A stretch of 64,000 bases of DNA from an uncultured Tropicimonas sp. Lineage in GTDB: Bacteria > Pseudomonadota > Alphaproteobacteria > Rhodobacterales > Rhodobacteraceae. Each line of letters begins with the position of its first letter. Within the stretch, counting starts at the first letter, position 1. Positions 1-9,138 of the stretch are shown piece after piece. Under the pieces are notes generated by a model. That model ran no database searches and was not told where the DNA came from. It was given only the letters and a program-made list of their open reading frames with translations. The stretch is taken from assembly GCA_947495685.1 (NCBI GenBank), contig CANLZY010000025.1, positions 1 to 64,000 on the forward strand. Reading direction: 5' to 3'. Both the position numbers and the translations under genes were made by a program.

Positions 1-63
1 GAGCGCATCGTTGTAGGTGGACCAGTTCGTCGTGCGGTAGCGGGCGGGCTTGGGCTTGCTCAT
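1..63 (-). CDS. IS5-family transposase, N-terminal fragment at window edge
   Basis: Reading the minus strand from the ATG at 61-63 gives 21 codons that run off the left edge: MSKPKPARYRTTNWSTYNDA and one more residue. An N-terminus of this kind (basic start, then RTTNW.xYN.AL) is typical of IS5-family DDE transposases, in which the catalytic residues lie much further downstream. The rest of the gene is outside the window, so I cannot tell whether it is intact. The element's end should lie just to the right of the start codon. A small inverted repeat (GGATTC/GAATCC arms at 83-88 and 96-101) is there, but I cannot assign it as the terminal repeat. Confidence 0.6.
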   Translation of the reverse strand, partial: MSKPKPARYRTTNWSTYNDAL

Positions 64-1232
64 GCCGCCCGTCTAACCGCATGGATTCGCGAAGGGAATC
101 CTTCACGGTGAGAGTTCTGCAACAACGCCGATCAAGAGCAAGCGTTTTCGAGACATTCAGTCTGGCAGATTGCCTCGCCCGATAAAAATCGGATGCTCCT
201 CACGTTGGCGACGGACCGAGGTCCTCAGTTTCGTTGATAGCCTCTGACGCCTCTCAATTTGCACGAAATCTCCGTTGGACGCCGGATCAATTCTTGCCCC
301 GGGGCTGGTTCCCAAAGAGGCGCGAGTCCGGAGCTTTGTTCTCTCTCTGACCAGCCTCTGAATAGCTTTGGAGCGCTTGCCGAAGCATTGTGTCCACGGT
401 CTCCAGCACGGCGCCGCGTTCCGTCATGTTCCACTCAGAGCCGTAAGTGTCGATTGGAGGGGCAATTGCGCGGTTCGCCTGGGCCATTTGTCGTTCCAGT
501 ACAACGAGCGGCCCGAGCGGCGCTCGCAACCGCATGCAAGCAGCAATCCTGCGCTGGTCTGACGATGCCGGATCCTGCATGTCCCCGTATGTCGTCATGC
601 CGGGGCCGAAAAACGGAGCGGCAGGATGGATCTGAAACCGGATCAATCGCAATCATTGACCAGCTTTCAGGGTCAGGTGTCGCGTATGCACAAAGGAATT
701 TCTTTCATCTTGATGCATCATGCCAGCGGATCGTCAACGATCCGCGCTGCTTCAGCGCCTCATTGCAAGCCGACCAGTTCGTGGTCTTGTACGTCGCAGG
801 GGCTCAACTGCTCATGCACTCGAGTTATAATGTTGGATTCAGGCAGTGAATCCCTCACCTGATTTGTGAAACAAAGCCAAATGGTTGTACAAGTCCACAG
901 GCTACATCTCCCCACCCTCCGCTCATCCGCCTCAGGTGTCAGACTGCGGAATTCTACTCCGCGACGCTCAGATCTTCAGACCGTTTCTGTGGGCATCCTG
1001 TCTCCGGGAGTCACACTCCTGCGGTGTCGGGGGGGCGTCCCATTCGGCCGTCTTCCACTGGCCACAAATACCAACGCCGGCCCCGATGGGTCGGCGTTGG
1101 TACATTCCCGAAGTCGGTGCCTCCACCGAACGACAGGCGGTCCGCCCGCCCTCTTTCAGGTCATACGAGTCTGTGCTGCGTCAAATCGTTTGGTGCGATG
1201 GCCTGCGTTCCCGGAACGGCCCCCGCAGCAAC
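64..1232. other. Gene-poor stretch between IS fragment and sugar operon
   Basis: I see no convincing gene here. Several overlapping open frames exist on both strands. The longest minus-strand one (287-652, 121 codons) has a plausible start, but I recognise no family and it has no clear ribosome binding site. The first 800 bases look less GC-rich than the flanking operons. Together with the IS5 fragment next door this suggests acquired or decaying DNA. The right end contains the terminator-like hairpin of the sugar operon at 1069-1102. Confidence 0.5.
1069..1102 (-). terminator. Terminator-like hairpin downstream of sugar operon
   Basis: A perfect 11-bp stem (TACCAACGCCG at 1069-1079 paired with 1092-1102) closes a 12-base loop. 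On the minus strand it is followed by TTTGT. It lies about 130 bases past the stop codon of the last gene of the minus-strand operon, so it is probably the operon terminator. The T-tract is short, so strength is uncertain. Confidence 0.5.
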
Positions 1233-1628
1233 TCATTCTGCCCTGCCGGGCAGATCCACGCCGAACCAGGCGAACTCCTCGTCGCTGTCGTTGATCCAGC
1301 CGTGCTGTGCACCGGCGGGAAAGACGATCAGCGTACCTGGTGAGAACGGCAACTGGGCCGTGGCGAGCTGCGCATTGTCATAGAGTGTCAACTGGCCGGA
1401 GCCCGACAGCACGCAGACGGCATACAGGTTGGGCCCGGCGTGGGCTGGCACTTCCTTGCCCGGCGGAACGACGCCGCGGGCGAAGTTGACCCCTGCCTCG
1501 GGCAAGTCCACGTGGACGCCATAGGAGAAGTTCATCCCGTCGATGTCCTTCATCGCCAGGGCCGGCTGCTGTTCAGGGGTCAGCACCCCGTCGTCGCCAG
1601 ATCTCAGGACATAGGTGTCGTTCGCCAT
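1233..1628 (-). CDS. Cupin-domain protein, last gene of sugar operon
   Basis: This 131-residue protein is a single small beta-barrel cupin. Residues of the two conserved cupin motifs are visible: PPGKEVPAHAGPN (motif 1, with the metal-ligand type His) followed by a Gly-rich turn (LSGSGQL), then FPAGAQHGWIN (motif 2, second His). Small cupins of this type bind metals or sugars, or act as isomerases or regulators; the substrate cannot be read from the sequence. It starts 65 bases after the stop codon of the aldehyde dehydrogenase and has the same orientation. It is therefore probably cotranscribed and may act on the sugar or aldehyde handled by that operon. Function is inferred only from fold and context. 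Confidence 0.8.
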   Translation of the reverse strand: MANDTYVLRSGDDGVLTPEQQPALAMKDIDGMNFSYGVHVDLPEAGVNFARGVVPPGKEVPAHAGPNLYAVCVLSGSGQLTLYDNAQLATAQLPFSPGTLIVFPAGAQHGWINDSDEEFAWFGVDLPGRAE

Positions 1629-1693
1629 CGCCGTTCCTCCCGTTGAACGTCATCCGGGCCGTCACCGCCCCGGATGGCGCGCCGCATAGTCGA

Positions 1694-3130
1694 TCAGTAC
1701 TTCATGTAGACGGTACGTTTTTGCAGGAAGCACTCGATCCCGTGCACCCCGTCCTCTCCGCCAAGCCCCGACAGCTTGTGGCCATTGTGGTAACCCTGAA
1801 TGTAGCCGACGATACCCTTGTTCATGAAGATCGTGCCGGTCTCCATGCGCTGGATCGCGTCCATCTGGATGGACGGATTCCGGGTCCACAGATAGGCCGA
1901 TAGCCCATCATCGCGGGCATTCGAGATCGACAACGCTTCTTCGTAACCGCTGATCCGCACGATGGGCAGGACGGGCCCAAAGGTTTCTTCGCGCACGCAA
2001 GGTGTCTGCGGGGTGGCGTTCAGCAGGACGGTGGGCTCGTACCAGTTGCCCGTTTCGAACTCCGCGCCCTGTGGGCGGTTGCCGCCAAGGGCGATCTCGC
2101 AACCTGCGGCAACGGACTCGGCCACCAACCGCTCGGACCGGTCACGCGCAGCAGCAGTGGTCAGCGGCCCCATGCCGGCATTGGTCATCGGGTTGCCGGG
2201 ATGCACTTCGGCGGCCCGCTTGAGCACTTTCGAGGTGAATTCGTCGGCCACGCTGTCCTCGACCAGAACGGATTCCGCACAGATGCACACCTGGCCGCAA
2301 TTGGCATATCGCGCGATCACTGCCGCCTCGGCTGCGGCGTCGATGTCGGCGTCCTTGAGCACGATGAACGGGGCGTTTCCACCGAGTTCCAGAACAAGGG
2401 CTGCGAGGTTCTCGGAGGCCGATCTTGCGATTGCCTGGCCACCGCGGATCGACCCGGTGACAGAAACCAGCCGCGTCATCGGGCTGGTGACCAGCTTCGA
2501 GGCCATCTCGACGCCGGTGCCAGAGAGCATGTTGACAACGCCCTTGGGCAGGCCTGCCTTGAGCACCAGCTTGCAGAATTCCGACGCTGTCACCGGCGTG
2601 ACCTCGTTCGGCTTGATGATCATGGTGTTGCCGGTCGCGAGCGCGGGGCCAAGCTTGCGACCGATCAGGGCGAGCGGGTAATTGTAGGCGCACAGGCCAA
2701 TGGTCACCCCGTAGGGCACCTTGTAGATGAACAATTGCTCGTTGGGGGCATCGGCGGGGAAGATATCACCGCGCAACCGCCGGGCCGCCTCGGCGGCATA
2801 GGCCATGTAGCGGACGGTATCGTCGACCTCGAACTCGGCTTCGGCCAGCGTCTTGCCCTGTTCGCGCACCAGCAGGCGGGCGAAATGATCCTTCTGTGCC
2901 TTTAACGCTTCGCAGATTGCGTAGAGGTGGTTGGCCCGTTCATGCGCCGGCAACAACGCCCAGGTTTTCTGCGCCTTGTAGGAGGATTCAAGCGCGGCCT
3001 GCGCATCGTCCACCGTGCAATCGGGCATCTCGGCCCAGACCTCGCCCGTGGCCGGATCTTCGACCTCGAACCGTTTCCCGGAAGAGCTGTCGATCCACTC
3101 GTTGTCGATGAAGCAGCGATAATAGTCCAT
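1694..3130 (-). CDS. AldA-like aldehyde dehydrogenase
   Basis: NAD(P)-dependent aldehyde dehydrogenase of 478 residues that oxidises an aldehyde to its acid. The cofactor-binding stretch [13 protein letters not shown] (about 167-179), the general base Glu248 in LELGGNAP and the catalytic Cys282 in [10 protein letters not shown] are all present. The CxC after GQV and the overall sequence resemble E. coli AldA, the lactaldehyde/glycolaldehyde dehydrogenase. The frame stays open far upstream into the permease gene. I chose the ATG at 3128-3130 because it gives the normal ALDH N-terminus and is preceded by an AGGAGG-type site. Its place after a sugar ABC transporter suggests it oxidises an aldehyde released during breakdown of the imported sugar or polyol. 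The exact substrate is unknown. Confidence 0.9.
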   Translation of the reverse strand: MDYYRCFIDNEWIDSSSGKRFEVEDPATGEVWAEMPDCTVDDAQAALESSYKAQKTWALLPAHERANHLYAICEALKAQKDHFARLLVREQGKTLAEAEFEVDDTVRYMAYAAEAARRLRGDIFPADAPNEQLFIYKVPYGVTIGLCAYNYPLALIGRKLGPALATGNTMIIKPNEVTPVTASEFCKLVLKAGLPKGVVNMLSGTGVEMASKLVTSPMTRLVSVTGSIRGGQAIARSASENLAALVLELGGNAPFIVLKDADIDAAAEAAVIARYANCGQVCICAESVLVEDSVADEFTSKVLKRAAEVHPGNPMTNAGMGPLTTAAARDRSERLVAESVAAGCEIALGGNRPQGAEFETGNWYEPTVLLNATPQTPCVREETFGPVLPIVRISGYEEALSISNARDDGLSAYLWTRNPSIQMDAIQRMETGTIFMNKGIVGYIQGYHNGHKLSGLGGEDGVHGIECFLQKRTVYMKY

Positions 3131-3204
3131 CCTGGCCTCCTGTCCTTTGGATGTCGCGCGCCAAGGTTTGCTTGCGCGCCCGTGTTCGGAATTTCTGTCC
3201 CGGC

Positions 3205-4206
3205 CTATCCTGCGACTGCCGCCCCCTGGATGCGGGCCGCGCGTTGTGCCTCCACGGCCTTCTGCTGGCGGACGGCAGAGATGCGGTCGACGGCCACGGC
3301 GGCCAACAGGACCGAGCCGCGCACGATGTCGTAGATGTAGGGAGACGCGTTCATCAGGTTCAGCCCGTTGTCGATCAGGACGAGGAACACCGCACCGATG
3401 ACCGACCCTGTCACGGTGCCGGACCCGCCGGTCAGCTTGGTGCCACCCAGGATCACGGCTGCGATCACGGTGAATTCGATGCCGATGCCGATGCCTGATT
3501 GCAGCCCACCGACGCGCGCCAGAAGGATCAGCGCGGCAATCCCGGTGACGAAGCCGCTGACGGCGTAGACGGCGATGGTGACGCGGTTCACCGGCAGGTT
3601 GGATTCCTGCGCGGAGCGGGCGGAGTTGCCGATGGCGCGCGTGTAGACTCCGAACCGGGTGCGGGTGAGGGCGTAGACACCGATGATGAAAATCACGATC
3701 ATGATGATGATCGGGACAGGTACGCCGGCCAGTTTGCCATTGCCCAGAAATCCCATTTCGCGCGGAACGGGGATGTTTTGCGCGCCCGTCAGATGGATCG
3801 CCGCGCCACGGTATATGGAATAGGTCGCAAGGGTGGTGATGAGCGGTGAAATCTTGAACTTCACCACCAGAACACCGTTGAGCGCTCCAAGAAAAGTCGC
3901 ACAGGCCATCGCCGCGCTGAACGCCAGCAGATAGCTTTCGGTGTCGATCATCAGCTGCGCAAACAGCGCCGAGGTAAAGAACAGGATCGCCCCCACCGAG
4001 ATATCGATGCCAGCGGTCAGGATGATGAAGGTCATGCCGATGGCCATGATCGCGGTGACAGAGCTTTGCACCAGGATCGACTGCATGTTCGACAGCGTCA
4101 GGAACACCGGCGATACAGCCGTCAGGAGCCCTGCGAGCACGATGGTCGCCACCGCAATGGCCATCCATTTCTGGCGGGCAAAGATGTTTCGGATGGTCTC
4201 ACCCAT
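3205..4206 (-). CDS. Sugar ABC transporter permease (RbsC type), second of two
   Basis: Integral membrane permease of 333 residues in the CUT2/RbsC branch of sugar importers. It has about eight hydrophobic segments. The typical block with GGIDLS-like character appears as [11 protein letters not shown], and later [15 protein letters not shown] matches the conserved C-terminal loop that contacts the ATPase. An upstream extension in the same frame is possible, but the ATG at 4204-4206 starts the usual short cytosolic N-terminus. It overlaps the stop of the ATPase gene by 8 bases, which implies translational coupling. Together with the permease at 5725-6669 it would form a heterodimeric channel. 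Confidence 0.88.
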   Translation of the reverse strand: MGETIRNIFARQKWMAIAVATIVLAGLLTAVSPVFLTLSNMQSILVQSSVTAIMAIGMTFIILTAGIDISVGAILFFTSALFAQLMIDTESYLLAFSAAMACATFLGALNGVLVVKFKISPLITTLATYSIYRGAAIHLTGAQNIPVPREMGFLGNGKLAGVPVPIIIMIVIFIIGVYALTRTRFGVYTRAIGNSARSAQESNLPVNRVTIAVYAVSGFVTGIAALILLARVGGLQSGIGIGIEFTVIAAVILGGTKLTGGSGTVTGSVIGAVFLVLIDNGLNLMNASPYIYDIVRGSVLLAAVAVDRISAVRQQKAVEAQRAARIQGAAVAG

Positions 4207-5728
4207 GTCCGTTTCCCCCCTCTCCGGCGCTTGCCGCCAGCGAGATGATCTTGACTGAATCAAATTCCTCGCGCTGGAACTGGCCAACAATGTGCCCCTT
4301 GCGCATCACCAGGATGCGGTGGGTCGTGTTGAGCAGTTCCGGCAGGTCGGATGACACGATGATCACGGCCCGTCCGTTGCGCGCGAGCTCTGCGATGGTG
4401 TTGTGAATGTCGAACTTGGCGCCGATGTCGACGCCCTTGGTCGGTTCGTCAAAGATGAAGATCTCGGGGGCCATCGATAACCAGCGCCCCAGCAGAACCT
4501 TCTGCTGATTGCCGCCCGACAGGTCGCTGGCCCGGTTCTCGATATGGGGGACAGAGATATTCATCTCGTCCACCACATCTTGCGCCTTGCCCTTTTCACC
4601 CTTGAAGCCAATGCCCTTCAGGGCGCGTTTGACATAGTTCAGAATGGCCGCAGCAGAGAGGTTTTCGCGCACTGGGCGGTTCAGGAACAGCCCGTTTGTG
4701 CGCCGGTCTTCCGGCACGTAGCAGACGCTGCGCGCCTTCATCGCCTTCACGGTCACGGGCGAAACCAGTTCCCCGTTGACGAAAACCTTGCCCGCTGCGG
4801 GGCGCAGCCCAAAGATGGCTTCGGCGATTTCGGTTCGCCCCGCGCCCATCAGGCCCGAAATCCCGAGGATTTCCCCCTTGTTGACCATGAAGTCGACGCC
4901 GTCGAAGTCCACGGCCGTCAGGCCCTCCATCCGCAGGGCTTCCTTGGTGCCGGGCGGCGAAAGATCGATCTTGCTGTCCTCGATGGTGCGGCCGACCATC
5001 ATTTCTTCCAACTGGCGCTGGGGCACCTGGGCCAGATATCCGCCGCCCACCTGCTTGCCATCCCGCAGAACGATGAACTTGTCGCAGACGCGGTAGATCT
5101 CTTCCATGAAGTGCGAAATGAAGATGATCGCGACACCGCGCGCCTTGAGCTTGTCGATGATCGCGAACAGTTTCTCGCGCTCCACCGCTGTCAGCGAGGT
5201 CGTCGGCTCGTCGAGGATCAGCACCCGGTCGGCATGCAGCAGGGCCTTGGCGATCTCCACCACCTGCTGGCGCCCGGCGCCGAGGCTTTCGATCGTCGCC
5301 TGGGTGTCGATCTCGATTCCCAGAAACTCCAGCTGCGCCTTGGCGATCCGGTCGGCTTCCTTCCAGTTGATCCGAGCCGGCGTTCCGGGAAGGTCGGTGA
5401 TGCACATGTTCTCGGCCACGCTCAGGGTGCCGAACAGCGACAGTTCCTGATGCACCGCCGAAATGCCGTGTTCCGGTCCGTCGATGTGAGGGACCACATC
5501 GCCGTCAACAAGGATCTCGCCAGCGGTCGGTTTCAGCAACCCGCAGAGCATGTTCTTGGTGGTGGACTTGCCAGCGCCGTTTTCGCCCACCAGCCCGATG
5601 ACCTCTCCCGGGAAGATGTCGAACGAGACGTCATCGACAACGGTCTTGCCGGCAAAGGCCTTTGACAGGTTGCGCACCGCCAGGACCGGTTTGGTGTCAG
5701 CGTCTGTTTGAGCCGCGTCCAACATCAT
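4199..5728 (-). CDS. Sugar ABC transporter ATP-binding protein (RbsA/MglA type)
   Basis: Double-domain ATPase of 509 residues, the normal size for RbsA/MglA. The N-terminal nucleotide-binding domain has an intact Walker A (GENGAGKST, 48-56) and Walker B (LILDEPTTSL). The second domain has a degenerate Walker A (GLMGAGRTE in place of GKS/T), an intact signature LSGGNQQK and Walker B FDEPTKGVD. That asymmetry is normal for this family. It powers import of the ligand delivered by the binding protein at 6744-7694. The gene starts with ATGATG, overlapping the stop codon of the upstream permease by 4 bases (ATGA), and overlaps the next permease by 8 bases. Confidence 0.92.
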   Translation of the reverse strand: MMLDAAQTDADTKPVLAVRNLSKAFAGKTVVDDVSFDIFPGEVIGLVGENGAGKSTTKNMLCGLLKPTAGEILVDGDVVPHIDGPEHGISAVHQELSLFGTLSVAENMCITDLPGTPARINWKEADRIAKAQLEFLGIEIDTQATIESLGAGRQQVVEIAKALLHADRVLILDEPTTSLTAVEREKLFAIIDKLKARGVAIIFISHFMEEIYRVCDKFIVLRDGKQVGGGYLAQVPQRQLEEMMVGRTIEDSKIDLSPPGTKEALRMEGLTAVDFDGVDFMVNKGEILGISGLMGAGRTEIAEAIFGLRPAAGKVFVNGELVSPVTVKAMKARSVCYVPEDRRTNGLFLNRPVRENLSAAAILNYVKRALKGIGFKGEKGKAQDVVDEMNISVPHIENRASDLSGGNQQKVLLGRWLSMAPEIFIFDEPTKGVDIGAKFDIHNTIAELARNGRAVIIVSSDLPELLNTTHRILVMRKGHIVGQFQREEFDSVKIISLAASAGEGGNGHG

Positions 5729-6669
5729 TGGCTCCTCTGCCCGCTGAACTTCATCGCCAGCCAGGTGCCGAAGAAGATCAGGATGCCCTGGATGATGAGT
5801 TGGTCGTAGAACGGGATGCCGACAAGGTTCAGCCCGTTGATCAGGATCGCCAGCAGCATGACACCCAGCACCGTGCGTTCGATCGAGCCTTCGCCGCCGG
5901 TCATCGCCGTGCCGCCAAGCACAACCGCGCCGATGATCATCAACAACAGCGTGTCGCCGACGCCGGGGATCGCATTGCCGAGGTTGGCGATGGAGATGAA
6001 GCCCGCAATGCCGGCCAGCACGCCGGCAACCAGATAGACGGTGAATTCGATGAAAGGCACGTTGATGCCAGAGTATCGGGCGGAATTCGGATTGGAGCCG
6101 ACCAGCATCACCTGCCGTCCCCAGGTCGTCATCGACAGGGCAAAGACAGAGAGCCCGACCAGCACGAGGCCGACGATCGTCACCGCCGGGATGCGAAACC
6201 AGCTCATGAAGCCGAAGTCGAGCACCCAGTAGGGCGTGCCCTTCACGGCGATGCCGTGGCTCAGCACGAAGGCGATCCCCCGGGCGATCAACTGGGTCGC
6301 CATCGTGGTGATGAAGGGGGTCAGTTTGAAATAGCCGATCAACAGGCCGTTGACCGCGCCAAACCCCGTGCCCACGACGATTGCCGTCAGCACCCCCAGC
6401 GGCACGCTGTCGGTCTGGGCCATGACGATGCCCGAAATCACCGCGCTGGCGCTGATGACGGTGGAAATGGACAGGTCGATGCCGCCAATCAGAAAGACGA
6501 AGGTCATGCCGATCGCTGCGATCAGGACGACCGCGTTGGCGCCCATCATGGCCTCGAAGTTTCCGCCGGTCATGAAATACGGCGAAAGCAGCGAGAAGGC
6601 GACCGCAAGAGCCACGATGATCGGGATGGCTGGGTAAGTCTTCAGCGATGCCACGGTGGATTTAAGCAT
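5725..6669 (-). CDS. Sugar ABC transporter permease (RbsC type), first of two
   Basis: Hydrophobic permease of 314 residues with the RbsC hallmark LIGGIDLSIST in the first third and the loop GGTAMTGGEGSIERT near the C-terminus. It lies between the binding-protein gene (75-base spacer) and the ATPase gene (4-base overlap). Two different permeases in one CUT2 operon suggest a heterodimeric transmembrane channel rather than the homodimer known for ribose. The substrate cannot be inferred from the permease alone. Confidence 0.88.
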   Translation of the reverse strand: MLKSTVASLKTYPAIPIIVALAVAFSLLSPYFMTGGNFEAMMGANAVVLIAAIGMTFVFLIGGIDLSISTVISASAVISGIVMAQTDSVPLGVLTAIVVGTGFGAVNGLLIGYFKLTPFITTMATQLIARGIAFVLSHGIAVKGTPYWVLDFGFMSWFRIPAVTIVGLVLVGLSVFALSMTTWGRQVMLVGSNPNSARYSGINVPFIEFTVYLVAGVLAGIAGFISIANLGNAIPGVGDTLLLMIIGAVVLGGTAMTGGEGSIERTVLGVMLLAILINGLNLVGIPFYDQLIIQGILIFFGTWLAMKFSGQRSQ

Positions 6670-6743
6670 GAGTCATGTATGCCCCAAGGTTCCGGGGAGC
6701 GGCGCACCCTGAACGGTGCGCCGCGATGATCGATGGGGCAGGC

Positions 6744-7694
6744 TCAGTTGGCGCCCCAGATCTTGTCCTTGTTCGCTTCGACGTCAGCGGTCGTATAAAA
6801 GTCGCCGGGGATCACGTTGACCCGCTCGACTTTTTTGCCATCGAGGATATCGGCAACCAGGTCCACGGCCTTGCGGCCGGTCGCGTCGGTGCCCATGACG
6901 ACAAAGCCGTCTGCCACACCTTTGACGACAGCCTGGTAGCCGTCGTTGGAGCCGTTCACACCGGTCACGACCACGTGGCCGGGTTCACCCTGCGGGATGA
7001 TCTTGTCGAGGTCGGCCAGAACGGTCTCGACGCCCGGGATGTGGGTGTCGGTTGCCGCAAAGACGGCCTTGATGTCCGGATTGGCCTGGAAGGCGTTCTG
7101 CGTACCGGCCAGTGCGCGGGCGCTGTCCCAGTCGGTCGGGACCTCGATCAACTTCACGTTCTTGAGCGAGGCGATGCCTTCGCGGAAGCCCTTTGAGCGG
7201 TCGATTCCGTTCTGGTCGTTCAGGGCGCCGATCAGCTCGACGATGACGATCTCGCCATCGACACCGTCAAGTGCCTTGGCCGTGTAGAGCCCTGCCTCCT
7301 TGCCGTCGAATGTCGAATCTGGTCCGACGAAAGCCTGCACGACGCGGCTGTCAGGCAAATCGCGGTCGTAGGCGACAACGGGGATGCCGGCCTTCTTGGC
7401 GGCCATCAGGGCGCGTTCGATGGTATTCTGGTCAACGGCGCACACCAGGATCGCGTCCACTTCCTGAGTGATCAGCGACTGGATCTGGGCATTCTGTTGC
7501 TGGGCGTCACCATCGGCCACAACTTCAATGACCTCGTAGCCGCGATCAGCCGCGCCGGCCTTGATACCGTTGTTCACGGCAACCCGGCTCTCGAAAAGTT
7601 GGTCGACCGACAGGCCGAGCGTCACGCCGTCGGCATAGGCCGCGGTCGTCATCAGCATCGCAGTTGTCGCAAGTGCGCCAAAGAGTTTCTTCAT
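6744..7694 (-). CDS. Periplasmic sugar-binding protein (RbsB family)
   Basis: Secreted binding protein of 316 residues and first gene of the operon. An N-terminal signal peptide (MKKLFGALATTAMLMTTAAYA, cut after AYA) is followed by a type-1 periplasmic binding fold. The repeated DAILVCAVDQNT, GIPVVAYDRD and VTGVNGSNDG segments line the ligand cleft in RbsB-like proteins. The frame is open further upstream, but the ATG at 7692-7694 gives the signal peptide and has a GGGAGA site just before it. RbsB relatives bind aldopentoses, galactose, autoinducer-2 or polyols. Which of these applies here cannot be read reliably. It delivers ligand to the two permeases and the ATPase downstream. Confidence 0.9.
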   Translation of the reverse strand: MKKLFGALATTAMLMTTAAYADGVTLGLSVDQLFESRVAVNNGIKAGAADRGYEVIEVVADGDAQQQNAQIQSLITQEVDAILVCAVDQNTIERALMAAKKAGIPVVAYDRDLPDSRVVQAFVGPDSTFDGKEAGLYTAKALDGVDGEIVIVELIGALNDQNGIDRSKGFREGIASLKNVKLIEVPTDWDSARALAGTQNAFQANPDIKAVFAATDTHIPGVETVLADLDKIIPQGEPGHVVVTGVNGSNDGYQAVVKGVADGFVVMGTDATGRKAVDLVADILDGKKVERVNVIPGDFYTTADVEANKDKIWGAN

Positions 7695-7744
7695 GTTCAG
7701 AGATCTCCCATTCTCAGTATCGACCAAAGCGGTGAATCGGTCTT

Positions 7745-7755
7745 TGGTCAGACCA
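7745..7755. promoter_or_regulatory. FadR/GntR-type operator in sugar operon leader
   Basis: TGGTCAGACCA is a perfect inverted repeat around a central base and matches the TGGTC-N-GACCA core bound by FadR-subfamily GntR regulators. Further half-sites surround it: GACCAAAG at 7722-7729 is repeated inverted as CTTTGGTC at 7742-7749, and ACCA-TAAT-TGGT follows at 7752-7763. It lies about 50 bases upstream of the binding-protein start codon and downstream of the candidate promoter, a position suited to repression. No GntR gene is in the window, so the regulator would act from elsewhere. Confidence 0.6.
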
Positions 7756-7807
7756 TAATTGGTAAGTGGCGCGTTCGCAAATCCTCCCTGCAACGCGCCG
7801 ACGATTT

Positions 7808-7837
7808 CATATAGGCAAGTAATTTCCACAAGCGCAA
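7808..7837 (-). promoter_or_regulatory. Candidate promoter of the sugar operon
   Basis: On the minus strand TTGCGC (7832-7837) and TATATG (7808-7813) are separated by 18 bases and resemble sigma-70 -35 and -10 boxes. Transcription would begin near 7800, leaving a leader of about 105 bases that contains the FadR-type operator. The match is moderate and judged by eye. Confidence 0.4.
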
Positions 7838-8433
7838 GAAAAAAGGCATCGCCGCCCACCGGTGAAGGTGCAGGATTCGGCCCTTGAGGGGATGGTGCCG
7901 TCCTTTCTCGGAGCGCCGTGGAGGTGAGTCCCCTCACCTGCCGCGAAAGCCGGGACCCGGCGCGTTACAGCGGTGCAGACGCGAATATCTGCGGATTGGG
8001 AGTCTGGGGCTCTGGCGCTGATGATGTGTGTTTCAAGCGGCGCGAGGCGCCAACCGGCAGTTCGTCGACTGGGTGGGTGTCATGCTCTTTCGCGCAATGA
8101 TCCCTTGCGGCGTGAAGGCGCCGATGTCGTGTCGTGCGAGCATTGATCGACGTGGAGGATGCCGCCATGGAAATGCGAGCGCGACGGATGTGATCTTGGC
8201 TGGGCGCGGTGGCAAAGGCCCGGTGGCTGGACAGGTAGCCGCCGGTTGGGAGCCGTGTTTGGCGCAGGAGCTCTCTCCTGCGTTCTCTGTTCCCGCGACG
8301 TCGCTGATGCCGCCCAGTGCTTGTTGGCTGGCATCCGTCGGCGTGACTGTGGTAGCCGATGACTCGGTTACAGTCGTTGCTTGCCGTCCTCCTGTCTACA
8401 AGATGGCGAGTGGATCACACAAGGCACTGAAAA
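7838..8433. other. Intergenic stretch between divergent operons
   Basis: The sugar operon reads left and ybgC-tol reads right. Open frames exist in this GC-rich DNA, but none has a family signature, a sensible start site or a coherent protein. I see no RNA gene. The promoter of ybgC must lie near the right end but has no clear consensus. Confidence 0.5.
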
Positions 8434-8826
8434 ATGGCATATAAATCCACCTTCCGGGTCTACTACGAAGACACGGACCTGGCCGGTATCGTCTACTACG
8501 CGAACTATCTGAAATTCATCGAGCGGGGGCGGTCTGACTGGGTCCGCGAGATCGGAATCGACCAGACCTCCCTGAAGGAAGATCACGGTGTTGTCTTTGC
8601 CGTGCGTCGGGTCGAGGCGGATTACCTGCGGCCTGGACATCTTGACGATGTGCTTACGGTCGAAACCACCCTTCGTGAGGTGCGCGGGGCCCGGTTCGTG
8701 ATGGATCAGCGGGTATTGCGCGGCGACGAGGTTCTGTTCACTGCCCGCGTGACCATCGTGACGATGACCCTGGACGGACGGCCAACGCGCCTGTCGCCCG
8801 AGATACGGGCGGTCATGGGGGCCTGA
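8434..8826 (+). CDS. ybgC: Tol-Pal associated acyl-CoA thioesterase YbgC
   Basis: Hotdog-fold thioesterase of 130 residues. The family motif YYEDTDLAGIVYYANYL (about 10-26) contains the catalytic Asp of 4-hydroxybenzoyl-CoA thioesterase-like YbgC proteins and is followed by the helix FIERGRSDW. YbgC hydrolyses acyl-CoA thioesters, is linked to phospholipid metabolism at the membrane, and is typically the first gene of tol-pal clusters, as here. It is separated from tolQ by 312 bases that contain a palindromic element, so it may be transcribed separately from tolQRAB. Confidence 0.93.
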   Translation: MAYKSTFRVYYEDTDLAGIVYYANYLKFIERGRSDWVREIGIDQTSLKEDHGVVFAVRRVEADYLRPGHLDDVLTVETTLREVRGARFVMDQRVLRGDEVLFTARVTIVTMTLDGRPTRLSPEIRAVMGA

Positions 8827-8883
8827 TCGCGCTCTCCGCATCGGCAGACTGCGGTGTTTCGAACGTTGTGCTTCGGTGGAGTT

Positions 8884-8964
8884 CCGCGCCGCAGGCGCGG
8901 CCACGCCCAACGCCATTCGGGCGACGCTAGTCGTCTGAAAGGGGGCGGGAGCACCCCCGTTTTG
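8884..8964 (+). repeat. Dispersed palindromic element, copy 1
   Basis: The order of parts is a 7-bp hairpin (CCGCGCC-GCA-GGCGCGG, 8884-8900), a conserved core GGCCACGCCCAACG (8899-8912), a short variable part, and a G-rich hairpin (GGGGG at 8941-8945 with CCCCC at 8954-8958) followed by GTTTT. The same core-plus-hairpin order occurs at 54189-54254 and, inverted, at 28788-28860. It lies just past the ybgC stop and may end transcription. Confidence 0.55.
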
Positions 8965-9058
8965 CCTGTCAGACCAGTGCCGGTGCGGCGGGATCCCGCC
9001 AAACCACACACCTTGGGCAGCGTATTGGCCGATTCCTGCCCGACCTTGCGCCTTCGTA

Positions 9059-9086
9059 TTGGCATTTGCGCTTCAAACAAGATACG
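9059..9086 (+). promoter_or_regulatory. Candidate tolQ promoter
   Basis: TTGGCA (9059-9064) matches the -35 consensus at five of six positions. GATACG (9081-9086), 16 bases later, is a weak -10. The start codon of tolQ is about 50 bases downstream. Confidence 0.35.
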
Positions 9087-9138
9087 TTTGCACCAATCAA
9101 CACCGCCGCAAGAGCGGTAAACAAAACGAGCAGGCAGC

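Larger units (their letters stand above)
8827..9138. other. Spacer between ybgC and tolQ
   Basis: No gene. The left half (about 8884-8964) is a palindromic repeat element related to two other copies in the window. The right half contains a candidate promoter for tolQ. Confidence 0.6.

Noticed and set aside
287-652. 121-codon minus-strand frame as a gene
   Set aside because: No recognisable family and no ribosome binding site; kept only as a note in the gap entry.
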